Shown here piece by piece: positions 16,236 to 25,529 of a DNA stretch of 64,000 nucleotides. The stretch comes from Pelagicoccus enzymogenes (lineage in GTDB: Bacteria; Verrucomicrobiota; Verrucomicrobiia; Opitutales; Opitutaceae), in contig NZ_JACYFG010000040.1 of the NCBI RefSeq assembly GCF_014803405.1, positions 186,001 to 250,000 of the forward strand, given 5' to 3'. Made by a program: the position numbers and the translations under genes. The notes under the pieces are model-generated. The model was given only the letters and a program-made list of their open reading frames with translations. It did no database searches and was not told the origin of the DNA. How positions within the stretch are numbered: the stretch's first letter is position 1; every line of letters begins with the position of its first letter.

Positions 16236-16480
16236 TCATATACTTACACCAGATTCCGCCAATTCCAAGTGCAGCGAAACGAAGTTCATATTGCCCCTAG
16301 GCCCACGCAACAAGGCGGCTTCGCCTTCTACTTAGTGCCTACAGAAAACTACTAAATCCAATTTTCCAACTCGAGTATCCTCACCAACACTACAGCCCAT
16401 CGGCGGCCACAGGGACACGAACGGTCGCCACGATTTGAAACTTCTCGGATTTTCAGCAACCTAAGGAAATCCCCTCCCCA

Positions 16481-18757
16481 ATGAAAGCCATCCACTCCCG
16501 ACTCGAGCGCCTCCCCTCCCAAACAAAGAAATACTTTTCAACCCACCTGAAGGCCGACGCTATCGCTGGCCTCACTGTCGCCGTGATGGGCGTTCCCCAG
16601 GCCATGGCCTACGCCGTCATCGCCGAGCTCCCCCCTATCTACGGACTCTATACCGCCATGATCACCTGCGTGGTGGCCGCTCTCTTCGGCAGCTCCCACC
16701 ATTTGGTCACGGGACCGACCAACGCCATCTGCATGGTCATCCTCAGCCTCGTCGCCCACCTGCCAGAAAAGTACGGCCTCGACCGCTTCGAAATAGTCCT
16801 GCTGCTCACCTTCATGGTCGGCGCCATCCAGCTCTCCCTCGGCCTGCTCCGCCTCGGAGGCATTATCAAGTACGTCTCCCACGCCGTCGTCATCGGCTTC
16901 ACTGCCGGCGCCGGCATCCTAATCGCCTTCAACCAGATCAAGAACCTGATCGGTATCCAGTTTCAGGAGCGCCCGGAGCACTTCTACCAGGTGATCGGAG
17001 CCACCTTCCAGCAAATCGGCAATACCAATCCCTACGCCCTCGCTGTGGGGATCCTCACCATCGCCCTCGTAATCGTCGTCCCTCGCCTCAACGCCAAGCT
17101 GCCTGGCGCCTTCATCGCCGTCGTCGTAAGCGGCGCCTTTTCCTATCTGCTGGGCTGGCACGAACCTAGCGTCGGAGAATGGAGAGTGGAAATCGTCAAG
17201 GACCTCGAGCCCATCCAAGCCTCCTTCGCCAACATGATCCACTTTCCGGATACAATCCTCTCCCCAAATTTCGAACTCGCCCACGAGCTCAGCTTGGGAG
17301 CCGTCGCCCTCGCTGTCCTAGGCCTTATCGAAGCAGCCTCCATAGCCCGGGCAGTCGCTTCCCAATCCGGCCAGCGACTCGACTTCAACCGCGAATTCAT
17401 CGGCCAGGGCGCCGGCAATCTGGTCGGGTCCTTCTTCTCCTCCTTCGCCGGTTCGGGCTCCTTCACTCGCACCGCCGTCAACTTCAAGTCCGGGGCCGCC
17501 ACCCGTATGGCCGCCGTCTTCTCCGCCCTTTGGACCGCCCTCACCATCCTGCTGCTCGCCGACGTAGCCAACTACATCCCCAAGGCCAGCCTCGCCGGCA
17601 TCCTCATCGTTATCGCCTACACCATGATCGACAAGCAGCGCCTTGTGGTCACCTGGCGATCCACTCGCAACTCTCGCATCGTGCTCTTCGGCACCCTCGC
17701 CTCCACTCTCGTCCTCCCGCTCGAATACGCAATCATCGTCGGCGTATCCCTTTCCCTGATACTGCTACTCCGCACCACCGGAACCACCGACCTCACCCAA
17801 CTCGTCTTCAACGAAGACTCCACCATCGACGAAGTCCCCTTCAACCGCGCCCCTGAAAGCGAGGTCGTCACTGTCAACATGGAAGGTGACCTCTACTTCG
17901 CCGCCGCCGAGGACCTCGACTACGAGCTGCTATCCTGCATCACCCCCAAGACCCGCGTGGTCATCCTGCGCATGAAACGCTTGCGCACCGTCGGCAGCAC
18001 CGCCATGGCCATCCTCGAGCACTTCTGGCAAATTCTCAAGGAGCGCGATCTCAAGCTCGTCGTTTGCGGCATCGAAGAAGACCTCAAAAAAGTCATGACC
18101 GGCTCCGGCCTGCGCAACCGCATCGGCGAGCAAAACATCTTCTACGCAGACAACCGCCTCTTCCAATCAACCGAGCTCGCCCTCGCGCGAGCCCGTTCCA
18201 TGGTCGAGATGGAACGGAATCGCAAACTCTCCGACGCGCCCGCTCCGGAAGCCGAGCCGGACAAGACCATTACCGCCAAGCAACTGCTCACCCCGCGTCT
18301 CCTGCGTTTCGGAAACCAGCACCAATTGCGCGAAGCCACCTGGCTCGTTTCCGAAATGTACAAGCACATCAAGACCAAAGCCGCTCGAAAGCTCTTCCTG
18401 CAAGACCGAGAGGGCAAGCTCTACGGCGGGCTCAACCTTTGGACCTTGCTCAAAGCCCTCGGCTCATCGATCAAGGAGGACGAAGCTACCACCCTCAACG
18501 AAGACGTATTGAGCCAGCAACTACGAACCAATTTCCACGATCCTATTACCGACCTCTGCCAGACAGACCTGCCTCGCCTCACCGTCGATACGCCACTTCA
18601 CGAGCTCGTCAGCCAATCCATCGCGAACCAGCAACTCATGCTCGCCATCCTCAACGAGTCCGGCCAGATCACCGGAGTCGTCACCCAGATGGATCTCCTC
18701 CGCGGCATCGGCCGCCTGAAAGGCTTCAACCCCGAAAAGGAACTCCCCAAAGTCTGA
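16481..18757 (+). CDS. SulP family anion transporter with STAS and CBS domains
   Basis: Predicted inner-membrane anion carrier (sulfate, bicarbonate or similar). The first ~420 residues hold the SulP core: [46 protein letters not shown] and [32 protein letters not shown] domain follows (about 440-550), then a pair of CBS motifs (about 590-750, ending [14 protein letters not shown]), unusual in bacterial SulPs. In the STAS loop, where many have an Asp before Thr/Ser-Gly, this reads [10 protein letters not shown] with no Asp. The last codon overlaps the ATG of the next gene, indicating tight translational coupling. Confidence 0.9.
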   Translation: MKAIHSRLERLPSQTKKYFSTHLKADAIAGLTVAVMGVPQAMAYAVIAELPPIYGLYTAMITCVVAALFGSSHHLVTGPTNAICMVILSLVAHLPEKYGLDRFEIVLLLTFMVGAIQLSLGLLRLGGIIKYVSHAVVIGFTAGAGILIAFNQIKNLIGIQFQERPEHFYQVIGATFQQIGNTNPYALAVGILTIALVIVVPRLNAKLPGAFIAVVVSGAFSYLLGWHEPSVGEWRVEIVKDLEPIQASFANMIHFPDTILSPNFELAHELSLGAVALAVLGLIEAASIARAVASQSGQRLDFNREFIGQGAGNLVGSFFSSFAGSGSFTRTAVNFKSGAATRMAAVFSALWTALTILLLADVANYIPKASLAGILIVIAYTMIDKQRLVVTWRSTRNSRIVLFGTLASTLVLPLEYAIIVGVSLSLILLLRTTGTTDLTQLVFNEDSTIDEVPFNRAPESEVVTVNMEGDLYFAAAEDLDYELLSCITPKTRVVILRMKRLRTVGSTAMAILEHFWQILKERDLKLVVCGIEEDLKKVMTGSGLRNRIGEQNIFYADNRLFQSTELALARARSMVEMERNRKLSDAPAPEAEPDKTITAKQLLTPRLLRFGNQHQLREATWLVSEMYKHIKTKAARKLFLQDREGKLYGGLNLWTLLKALGSSIKEDEATTLNEDVLSQQLRTNFHDPITDLCQTDLPRLTVDTPLHELVSQSIANQQLMLAILNESGQITGVVTQMDLLRGIGRLKGFNPEKELPKV

Positions 18758-19221
18758 TGCAAACCGCCGCCGACCTCATGACCAAACGCTTCCTGCGCAT
18801 CAGCACCGAGCACAACCTCAAAGAAGCGCTCGCCCTCCTGCTCTACGGCGAGCAGCACAAAGCCGAGACCGCCGCCATCGCCGTCATCGACGAACAGGGG
18901 AACCTCGCCGGCATCCTTACCCCCGAATGCGTCGTCGCCGGCCTCTCCGGACTCAACGCCCACCTTTCCCAAGAGGCCCTCAGCGAGGCCGTCGAGAGAA
19001 ACTACTCGCTCACCGTCGGGCAAGTCATGAAAAAAGGGATCCCCACCGCCACCAAGGAAACGCCCCTGAGCGAGCTGCTGCTATACATGAGAACCGGCAA
19101 GCACGAATGCATTCCCGTGATCGAGGAAAGCAGCGTCATCGGCCTCGTCTACGTTTCCGACCTCTTCAAGCAAGTCGCCCAACTCGCCCTCACCGAGGAA
19201 GACCAAGGCATCCAAATGTAG
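18757..19221 (+). CDS. CBS-domain pair protein coupled to the SulP transporter
   Basis: A 154-residue protein made almost entirely of two CBS motifs: [23 protein letters not shown]...[15 protein letters not shown] (about 1-65) and [23 protein letters not shown]...[19 protein letters not shown] (about 85-145). CBS pairs bind adenosyl ligands and tune transporters. The start overlaps the transporter stop by one base (TGATG), so it is almost certainly translated together with it and probably associates with the transporter's own CBS pair. The ligand is unknown. Confidence 0.88.
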   Translation: MQTAADLMTKRFLRISTEHNLKEALALLLYGEQHKAETAAIAVIDEQGNLAGILTPECVVAGLSGLNAHLSQEALSEAVERNYSLTVGQVMKKGIPTATKETPLSELLLYMRTGKHECIPVIEESSVIGLVYVSDLFKQVAQLALTEEDQGIQM

Positions 19222-19424
19222 CTTGGCGCCATCGCCCTGGATCGCAGAGCTGTCTGCTCACGGCACGCCGCATCGCAGGATGCCAGCGGCGAATCGGCCG
19301 CCACCCGCGCCAAAGCCTACTGGCAGCTGCAACGCTGACTAATACCCTTTCTCCGCAAGCATTCTACGTTCGTCTGCCTAGCACGCCTCATGGCATTAAA
19401 CCGCAAACCCTAAGACCAAAGCAG

Positions 19425-20630
19425 ATGAGCGATTACTTCAAAACCACACCCACAAAAGACGGACTCTTCGGCGAATTCGGAGGTAGCTTCATCCCCCCTC
19501 ACCTCCAGGAGGAAATGGATAAGATCACCGACGCCTACTACACCATCAGCAAATCGCACGCCTTCATCTCCGAGCTGCGCAGCATCCGCAAGCACTTCCA
19601 GGGGCGCCCCACTCCAGTCTACTACTGCCAACGCCTCTCCGACGAAACCGGCGGTCGCATCTACCTTAAGCGCGAAGACCTCAACCACACCGGCGCCCAC
19701 AAGCTCAACCACTGCATGGGCGAGGCCCTGCTCGCCAAACACATGGGCAAGAGACGCCTCATCGCCGAAACCGGAGCTGGCCAACACGGAGTCGCGCTCG
19801 CCACCGCTGCCGCCTATTTCGGACTCGAATGCGAGATACACATGGGCGAGGTCGATATCGCCAAGGAACACCCCAACGTCGTGCGCATGAAGATTCTAGG
19901 GGCGGAGGTCGTGCCCGTCAGCCACGGCCTCAAGACCCTCAAGGAAGCCGTCGACTCCGCCTTCGAGTCCTACCTCAAGGACCCGGTGAACACCATCTAC
20001 TGCATCGGCTCCGTAGTCGGCCCCCACCCCTTTCCTATGATGGTGCGCGAATTCCAACGCGTGATTGGCATCGAAGCCCGCGAGCAATTCCTGGAGATGA
20101 CCGGCGAACTGCCAGACAACGTCGTCGCTTGCGTGGGCGGAGGCAGCAACGCCATGGGAATCTTCTCCGCCTTCCTCGACGACCAGGAAACCGCCATCTA
20201 CGGGGTGGAGCCAGCCGGCCGCTCCTACGAGACCGGCGAACACGCCTGTACCATGAAGTTCGGCAAGCCTGGCGTCATCCATGGCTTCAAATGCCAAATG
20301 CTGCAGGACGAAAACGGCGATCCCGCTCCCGTATACTCTGTCGCCAGCGGTCTCGACTATCCAGGCGTCGGTCCCGAGCACTGCATGCTGCAGGCCAAGG
20401 GCCGAGTGAGCTACGGCGACGCCAACGACCGGGAAACCATCGACGCCTTCTACCAGCTCAGCCGCCTCGAAGGCATCATCCCCGCCCTCGAAAGCGCCCA
20501 CGCCGTAGCCTTCGCCATGAAGCTCGCCCAAGAAAAGCCGCGCCAGTCCATTCTCGTAAACCTCAGCGGACGCGGCGACAAGGACATCGACTTCGTCGTC
20601 GAAAAATACGGCCTGCCGGAAGATGCCTAA
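19425..20630 (+). CDS. trpB: Tryptophan synthase beta subunit, orphan copy
   Basis: PLP enzyme that condenses indole with L-serine to tryptophan. The 401-residue product has the full TrpB core: [15 protein letters not shown] with the PLP lysine, [16 protein letters not shown] with the catalytic Glu, [13 protein letters not shown] for phosphate binding and the C-terminal [12 protein letters not shown] block. The COMM region is atypical: [19 protein letters not shown] replaces the usual YMG-ED-ERQ-NV-RM. No trpA, trpF or other trp gene is adjacent. I start at ATG 19425 because it gives the conserved MSDYF...[11 protein letters not shown] terminus. It may be a divergent TrpB1 or a stand-alone indole-scavenging form. 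Confidence 0.88.
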   Translation: MSDYFKTTPTKDGLFGEFGGSFIPPHLQEEMDKITDAYYTISKSHAFISELRSIRKHFQGRPTPVYYCQRLSDETGGRIYLKREDLNHTGAHKLNHCMGEALLAKHMGKRRLIAETGAGQHGVALATAAAYFGLECEIHMGEVDIAKEHPNVVRMKILGAEVVPVSHGLKTLKEAVDSAFESYLKDPVNTIYCIGSVVGPHPFPMMVREFQRVIGIEAREQFLEMTGELPDNVVACVGGGSNAMGIFSAFLDDQETAIYGVEPAGRSYETGEHACTMKFGKPGVIHGFKCQMLQDENGDPAPVYSVASGLDYPGVGPEHCMLQAKGRVSYGDANDRETIDAFYQLSRLEGIIPALESAHAVAFAMKLAQEKPRQSILVNLSGRGDKDIDFVVEKYGLPEDA

Positions 20631-20951
20631 GACAACCCCACGGCGAACTCCCTGTATCCAAATTCCAGGCACGGAACCAGTCTCAGACTCTCGAATCCAA
20701 TCTGCGGCTCGCAAGGGAGAGAGAGGGAGCCTTAAGCACGTAGCCCAGTGAAGAAGCGCAAGGGAGGCCAACCTGCGGGCTTTGAACGGCCCCGCGATTG
20801 CTCCCATAAAATCACCTCAGGGGCTGGCAAAAACTGGCACAGCTGCTCGGAGACGATTGTGACATAAATTCACGCGACCGCGGAACCCAGCGTCCCTGCG
20901 CAAGTCACATACCTCCTGCCTAGCAACAGCTTACGCCGACAAAATTTCTTC
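20631..20951. other. Gene-free stretch before degP
   Basis: No plausible reading frame or terminator hairpin with a T run was recognised after trpB. The region carries ordinary GC-rich sequence up to the promoter-like element at 20952. Confidence 0.4.
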
Positions 20952-20967
20952 TGGCACCTCGACTGCT
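20952..20967 (+). promoter_or_regulatory. Sigma-54-like promoter element before degP
   Basis: TGGCACCTCGACTGCT matches the -24/-12 consensus at 10 of 12 defined positions, with the exact 10-base gap between GG and GC. It ends 67 bases before the ATG at 21035, so transcription would start near 20978. Evidence is the motif and its position only. Confidence 0.55.
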
Positions 20968-21034
20968 GGGTACATGAGCAAGTAGGAACGTGGCCGCAAA
21001 CGCCACCTATCGACTCCCAAATAGGAAATTAGAA

Positions 21035-22486
21035 ATGAAACGATTCCCAAAGATTACTCTCGCCCTTGCCCTTGCCGCAACTACCGCGATTTCAACGAGC
21101 TACGCAGATTCGCTTCAGCTCGAAGTCGACTCGAATCCCATCGACAGGAGCGACAAGTTCATGCCGCACAGCTACGCCAACATGCTGCAAGCCGCAACCC
21201 CATCCGTCGTATCCGTGCACACCGCACGTATCGTCAAGGTCGCCCGCGGCGGCAGAGGGATGTCACCCGAGGACGAGCTGCTGCGGCGGTTTTTCGGCCT
21301 TCCCGCACCTCGCTACGAACAACAAGGCGAACCTGAGGAACGCCGCATGCCACAGGGCATCGGTTCCGGCGTCATCGTCAGCGCAGACGGCTACATAATC
21401 ACCAACAGCCACGTCGTGACCGGGCAGAGCGAGGACGTCGCGGACGAAATCCTCGTGCAGCTAAGCGACGGCACCGAGCTGGAAGCTAAAGTTGTGGGCA
21501 CCGACCCCCTCACCGACATCGCCATCCTTAAAGTCGAAGCCGACGACCTTCCCGCCATTCGTATCGCGGACAGCGACAACATCGAGGTGGGCGACGTCGT
21601 TTTCGCTATCGGCAACCCCATGGGCGTCGGGCTCACCGTCACTCAAGGGATCGTTTCCGCGACCAACCGAGCCATCGGCATTTACGGCGAACGGGGCTAC
21701 GAGAGCTTCATCCAAACCGATGCCTCCATCAACCCCGGCAATTCCGGCGGCGCTCTCATCGACTCGCAAGGGCGACTCGTGGGCGTCAATTCCGCCATCA
21801 TTTCCCGCAGCGGAGGCAACATCGGCATCGGTTTCGCCATCCCCGCAAACCTCGCCATCAGCATCTCTCAACAACTCGCCGACAGCGGCGAGGTCCGCCG
21901 CGGCTTCCTCGGCGTGAGCATCGCCGACGTCACCCCAGACATCGCCGAGGCCTTCAATATGAAAAATTCCAAGGGCGTGCTCATCAACGACGTCGAAGAG
22001 GATTCCGCAGCCGATCAAGGCGGTATCGAACGCGGCGACATTATCGTAGCGGTCGACGGCAAAAAAGTCGAATCCGCCAACCAATTCCGTATCCGCATCG
22101 GCAATACTATTCCGGACACCAAGATCGAACTCGACATCCTCAGGGACGGCAAACCTAAGACCCTCGAAATCACCGTAGGCAGCGCTTCCGGCCGCTTCGC
22201 TATGGGAGCGAACGAGCTGGTGGAAGGCGTTGAAGTCGCTGTCATCGACAAGGAAATCGCCGAACGCTACCGCATTCCCAAGAACATCGACGGCTTAGCC
22301 ATCGTCAGCGTGTCTCCAGATTCTCCTTACGCACGCGTTCTAGGCGAAGGCACTGTCATCCTCGAAATCAACGACAACGAGGTAGAAACCGTCGCTGACG
22401 CACGCGACCTTCTCCGCACTGGAGTCAACAAGCTCTTCGTCTACAGCCGAGGCCGCACCGGCTATCTGGCCCTTCGCGTTGAATAA
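21035..22486 (+). CDS. Periplasmic serine protease DegP/HtrA (Do family)
   Basis: Periplasmic protease-chaperone that removes misfolded envelope proteins. The 483-residue product has a signal peptide (cleavage near SYA, about residue 25), a trypsin-like domain with catalytic triad motifs TNSHVV (His), DPLTDIAIL (Asp) and NPGNSGGAL (Ser), and two PDZ domains: the first at about 280-370 (RGFLGVSIADVTPDIAEAF, GVLINDV) and the second at about 385-480 (GLAIVSVSPDSPYA). AGGA about 8 bases upstream supports ATG 21035 over a GTG 45 bases earlier. A terminator follows. The Do-family call is firm; the exact DegP, DegQ or DegS role is not. Confidence 0.95.
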   Translation: MKRFPKITLALALAATTAISTSYADSLQLEVDSNPIDRSDKFMPHSYANMLQAATPSVVSVHTARIVKVARGGRGMSPEDELLRRFFGLPAPRYEQQGEPEERRMPQGIGSGVIVSADGYIITNSHVVTGQSEDVADEILVQLSDGTELEAKVVGTDPLTDIAILKVEADDLPAIRIADSDNIEVGDVVFAIGNPMGVGLTVTQGIVSATNRAIGIYGERGYESFIQTDASINPGNSGGALIDSQGRLVGVNSAIISRSGGNIGIGFAIPANLAISISQQLADSGEVRRGFLGVSIADVTPDIAEAFNMKNSKGVLINDVEEDSAADQGGIERGDIIVAVDGKKVESANQFRIRIGNTIPDTKIELDILRDGKPKTLEITVGSASGRFAMGANELVEGVEVAVIDKEIAERYRIPKNIDGLAIVSVSPDSPYARVLGEGTVILEINDNEVETVADARDLLRTGVNKLFVYSRGRTGYLALRVE

Positions 22487-22522
22487 CGCCAGTCCACTTC
22501 AAAATCGTTCTTACAAACAATC

Positions 22523-22554
22523 ACGGCCGCGTTTCAGTTCGCGGCCGTTTTTTT
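22523..22554 (+). terminator. Intrinsic terminator of degP
   Basis: Perfect 9-base stem ACGGCCGCG / CGCGGCCGT, 8-base loop, followed by a run of T, 37 bases after the stop. Confidence 0.95.
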
Positions 22555-22645
22555 GTTTATGGGGAACGGGGAACGCTCCTGCGTCGCGGTTCCGAATCCT
22601 CCGGCCGGCACGTTGTAAACAAGCTAAAGGAACGTCTCCCAAGGG

Positions 22646-23002
22646 CTAAGCAGCCCCAATGGACTTGCCTACCGTAAGGTGGCTGCCGTGGGTGGACGGT
22701 TCCGACATTTCCAAGTCGAGTATCCGCAATTGCGCTACCGCTTCCGAGTCAAGCAACCTCGGTCCGTAGCGAAAGCTCATGAGGGCGAGACGGTGCACGT
22801 TTCGCCAAGCCCGGGCGCGGCGGCCGCTTTTCAGATCCTTGCACACCTCCGGTATTTCGATAGCCAGAAGGCTACGAAGCCCAATCGGCAGCCACGGCTC
22901 TTTCGCGATGGCTGCTTCGATTCGATTCGCTCGCTTGAGCCAAACCTCGCTCTTGGAGCGGCCCGACTTTCCAACCGTTCGATTCTCTTTTTCTGCAAAC
23001 AT
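22646..23002 (-). CDS. Hypothetical basic protein
   Basis: Unrecognised 118-residue product, basic in its first half (SKSEVWLKRANRIEAAI, SGRRARAWRNVHRLAL). No signal peptide, membrane segment or known motif is evident; it is probably mostly helical. A good ribosome binding site (AGGAAAG) lies just before the ATG, which favours a real gene. It follows the CbpM/MerR-like gene on the same strand by 52 bases and may be co-transcribed with it. Confidence 0.55.
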   Translation of the reverse strand: MFAEKENRTVGKSGRSKSEVWLKRANRIEAAIAKEPWLPIGLRSLLAIEIPEVCKDLKSGRRARAWRNVHRLALMSFRYGPRLLDSEAVAQLRILDLEMSEPSTHGSHLTVGKSIGAA

Positions 23003-23054
23003 CTTTCCTAGTTAAGTTTCAATTGCCTATCCCTAAAACGAATGGGAAGCCCGA

Positions 23055-23381
23055 TTAACGGCGCCAAAAGCGCAGCTCCTCGCGCAGGCTTTCGTTTTCC
23101 TGCTTGAGCTTCACAACCAATATCGCTCCTCGCATATCCACCCCCAGTTCGGAGCGAACCCGCTCCGCTTGCCGGGCTAGGTAAACCGCGTCCCAATCAA
23201 AGAGGTACCCCTGTCGCTGGGTGTCTCCAAGCGACTGATACAAGCCCATGCGGTAGTACTTTAAAAAGGTGCGGGAAGTCACTCCGGCGAGCATCGCCGC
23301 CTTCGAAACATCATAAATTTCGTCGGTCGCCCCCGGAGCCCGCCACCTCGGAATCAACTTGTCGTTCGGCTCGGAATCCAT
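23055..23381 (-). CDS. CbpM/MerR-like helix-turn-helix protein
   Basis: A 108-residue protein with a winged-helix MerR-type N terminus (YDVSKAAMLAGVTSRTFLKYYRMGL) and a C-terminal amphipathic helix ending KQENESLREELRFWRR. The middle part, ARQAERVRSELGVDMRGAILVVKL, is the pattern seen in CbpM chaperone modulators and HspR-like repressors (L-DLG-NL-GV-LVLDL). CbpM normally restrains the DnaJ-like CbpA; HspR represses heat-shock operons. Here it lies downstream of two Hsp20 genes, separated by a terminator, with no dnaJ/cbpA adjacent. It could be a regulator of the Hsp20 unit (inference). Confidence 0.7.
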   Translation of the reverse strand: MDSEPNDKLIPRWRAPGATDEIYDVSKAAMLAGVTSRTFLKYYRMGLYQSLGDTQRQGYLFDWDAVYLARQAERVRSELGVDMRGAILVVKLKQENESLREELRFWRR

Positions 23382-23486
23382 AGAAACAATAGTTTACTCA
23401 TTCAAGACAGTGACGCAAGCGCGCGCTGCGCTTGGAGACCCGCGGCAAAGCGGAAATCCTCAGCTTTTCCCGCTTCCCGCAAAGCC

Positions 23487-23519
23487 AAAAAAAGCGTCTC
23501 CCTGCGAGAGAGAGACGCT
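23487..23519 (-). terminator. Intrinsic terminator of the Hsp20 pair
   Basis: On the minus strand, stem AGCGTCTC / GAGACGCT followed by seven T residues, beginning 16 bases past the second Hsp20 stop. It separates the Hsp20 unit from the CbpM-like gene. Confidence 0.9.
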
Positions 23520-23534
23520 CGTGACATACCTATA

Positions 23535-23912
23535 CTATTCGATAGCGATCGTGCGCTTTGCGGCTTTCGCTGCGAGGGGAAGATTCACGGTCAAAACGCC
23601 GTTTTCCACCTTCGCCTTGATCTCGCTCTCATCGATATCGACATTCAACTCCAGGCTTAATCTAAAGTCTCCGTCCGGTCGCTCGCGACGGTAGGTCTTC
23701 CATTCATCGCGAGCCACCTCGACCGCTTCCGCATCGATGCTCAGCAGATTACCGTCGAGGGTGATGCGGGCACCGTCCTTGGGCACGCCGGGAAGGTGGA
23801 CCTCCAAACGATAGGCGTTGTCTTCGGAATGCACGACGTATTCGGGTTTACGATACGTCTTTTCTTCATTCGTTGCCTGCTTGTTTTGCGTGGTAGCAAG
23901 TTCTGAGTTCAT
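23535..23912 (-). CDS. Small heat-shock protein, Hsp20 family (second of pair)
   Basis: ATP-independent holdase. The 125-residue product has a Gln/Thr-rich N-terminal arm, then an alpha-crystallin domain from about residue 30: YRLEVHLPGVPKDGARITLDGNLLSIDAE, SLELNVDIDESEIKAKVENGVLTVNLPL, and a C-terminal IAI tripeptide. The ATG at 23912 is fixed by AAAGGAGGAG a few bases upstream; a longer frame would overlap the previous gene. It starts 25 bases after the other Hsp20 gene, forming a two-gene operon. The two proteins are clearly different, so they are old paralogs and may form mixed oligomers. Confidence 0.92.
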   Translation of the reverse strand: MNSELATTQNKQATNEEKTYRKPEYVVHSEDNAYRLEVHLPGVPKDGARITLDGNLLSIDAEAVEVARDEWKTYRRERPDGDFRLSLELNVDIDESEIKAKVENGVLTVNLPLAAKAAKRTIAIE

Positions 23913-23937
23913 GAGTGATTCTCCTCCTTTCCTAGCA

Positions 23938-24354
23938 TTACGAGATTTCAATTTTACGGGGACGTCGCTCCTCGGCCTTGGGCAAGCTGACTTGCAACAT
24001 GCCATTCTCCAGCTTGGCGGAGACGCCTTCGATGTCGATGTCGTCACCCACCGTGATGCTGCGCGTCATCGTACGCTTGCTTTCACCGTTTCCGGACTTG
24101 TCCTCCACATTCACCGAGATGCTCAACACCGAATTCTCTACCTTGAGGTCGATGGCATCCTTGGAAACTCCCGGCAGCTCGGCAGTCACGAAGTAGTGGT
24201 CGTCGTCGCCGTGCACGTCCAAGGGAAAATCCCGGTGAGCAGCGCTCTTGAAGGCTGACGGCCATAGATCGCTGGAGCCGAAAGCGCGGTTGAAAAGTCG
24301 ATCCATTTCGAAAAACGGATCGCTTGGCCATGAGTTACGTTTAACAAGTTTCAT
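23938..24354 (-). CDS. Small heat-shock protein, Hsp20 family (first of pair)
   Basis: ATP-independent holdase of 138 residues. The N-terminal arm (PFFEMDRLFNRAFGSSDLWP) has the F-x-x-M-x-R-L-F pattern of class A bacterial Hsp20s. The alpha-crystallin domain (about 40-130) contains YFVTAELPGVSKDAIDLKVE, LSISVNVED, and KLENGMLQVSLPK; the end carries the IEI anchor. GGAGG lies close before the ATG. It heads the two-gene Hsp20 unit and has a sigma-54-like element upstream. Confidence 0.94.
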   Translation of the reverse strand: MKLVKRNSWPSDPFFEMDRLFNRAFGSSDLWPSAFKSAAHRDFPLDVHGDDDHYFVTAELPGVSKDAIDLKVENSVLSISVNVEDKSGNGESKRTMTRSITVGDDIDIEGVSAKLENGMLQVSLPKAEERRPRKIEIS

Positions 24355-24395
24355 GATAATCCTCCTTCGATTGAATTAAGTGGTGCCAACATAAA

Positions 24396-24411
24396 TGCAC
24401 AAAAAATGCCA
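24396..24411 (-). promoter_or_regulatory. Sigma-54-like promoter element before the Hsp20 pair
   Basis: Read on the minus strand, TGGCATTTTTTGTGCA matches 9 of 12 defined -24/-12 positions with the 10-base GG-GC gap. It shares TGGCATT-N5-TGCA with the element before the Hsp20 gene at 2400. The expected start site would leave a leader of about 30 bases. A TGCCA-AG-TGGCA inverted repeat (24407-24418) overlaps it. Confidence 0.5.
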
Positions 24412-24531
24412 AGTGGCACAGAGCACACTTAGCATTGACTATAAGTAACTTACAAAATCAACGAGCGTAATTGACGGCTCGTTATTTCACATAGCGAACC
24501 GTCTCATCGAGCCAGTTTGACACAGTGCCGC

Positions 24532-24873
24532 TCAGTCGAACCATTCGTCTTCCGGATCGAAGGCTGGCACCGGGATGTTTACGATCTTGAGCTTGCCGAT
24601 CGCTCGGTGACGGCATCCGGGCTTGATAAGGATAGAGGTCATGGGCTTGACCGGGTAAAGCTCGCCGTCCAGCTCCATGTGCCCTTCCCCTTCCAGCACG
24701 AGGTAGATCTCCGTGAGCTTCTTGTGGTAGTGCGTCTTCGCGTCCTTCGAGATGTCCACTAGATGTAGCGTGGCCACGGGATTGTCGGGCGTGGCAAAAG
24801 CGCGTCGCGACTGGCCACAAGGACAGGGAACGGAGGGGATCTCGTCCAGCTGCGATATTTCAAATTTGTTCAT
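24532..24873 (-). CDS. Cupin-domain protein
   Basis: A 113-residue single-domain cupin. The first motif region reads THYHKKLTEIYLVLEGEGHMELDGE, with His, His and Glu in place as metal ligands, and the second GCRHRAIG supplies the last His. The N terminus carries PCPCGQSRRAF, with a Cys-x-Cys pair. Such small cupins bind metal and act as isomerases, dioxygenases or sensors; the substrate is unknown. I start at ATG 24873; the longer open frame runs through the neighbouring gene in another frame. It follows the pseudopilin-like gene by 26 bases on the same strand. Confidence 0.85.
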   Translation of the reverse strand: MNKFEISQLDEIPSVPCPCGQSRRAFATPDNPVATLHLVDISKDAKTHYHKKLTEIYLVLEGEGHMELDGELYPVKPMTSILIKPGCRHRAIGKLKIVNIPVPAFDPEDEWFD

Positions 24874-24899
24874 AGCCGCCAGCAAATCACGGCAGCCCG

Positions 24900-25529
24900 C
24901 TACCGCAATGGCAAAGCGGAGCTGGCCACCACCACGATATCGTCTTCCGTGTAACGTTCTCTGTCGGGGCCGTTGGAACGTATTTCGATCCGCGTCATCG
25001 ACTTCGCATGGAAAAACAGAGGTTCCCCCCAACGATCCAACAGCCTCCCTTCCGGATCCAAAAACTTGTTGGTCCGCGAAACAAAGGCGATCCCCTCTGG
25101 ATTGTCGCCAGCCAGCGATGCGAGCACATCCGCGTTGGACCCGACCGCAATCAAGTCCGGGTCTTTGAAATGCAGCCAGAAACGTTGAAGTACGGATGCC
25201 ACCAATCGCAGGTCTCGCTCCCCACCTCCTGTATCCGCTCCGTAATGACGCAGCAACTCTGGATGCTTCACATCCGTCACCACATCCCCTTCCTCCAACT
25301 CCCAAAAGGGAGCGTCCACCGTCGGAGGCGACACCATCTGCTCCGCATTCGAGGGCTCTGCGTTACGACTCCGTTCGCTGGAGTCCTCCAAGGCTCTCGG
25401 CGCTGTATTGGCTGATGGATACGCCAGCGGCTTCTCCCGTGTCTCGGGAAGGTCGCGACGCCACAGGTACACTCCTGCAAGGACAAGCGCTCCTACAAGC
25501 AAAACAGCAAAACCGCCAACTTTCTTCAT
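24900..25529 (-). CDS. Membrane-anchored protein with pseudopilin-G-like C terminus
   Basis: A 209-residue protein with one N-terminal membrane helix (about residues 3-25), a Ser/Glu-rich linker and a globular part from about 75. The end, DRWGEPLFFHAKSMTRIEIRSNGPDRERYTEDDIVV, closely resembles the calcium-binding C-terminal part of type II secretion major pseudopilins (D-WG-P-Y...I-S-GPD...-DDI). The usual prepilin N-terminal cleavage motif with Glu5 is not seen, so this is not an ordinary pseudopilin. Its ATG overlaps the DUF1501 stop (ATGA), so the genes are translationally coupled. Confidence 0.75.
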   Translation of the reverse strand: MKKVGGFAVLLVGALVLAGVYLWRRDLPETREKPLAYPSANTAPRALEDSSERSRNAEPSNAEQMVSPPTVDAPFWELEEGDVVTDVKHPELLRHYGADTGGGERDLRLVASVLQRFWLHFKDPDLIAVGSNADVLASLAGDNPEGIAFVSRTNKFLDPEGRLLDRWGEPLFFHAKSMTRIEIRSNGPDRERYTEDDIVVVASSALPLR

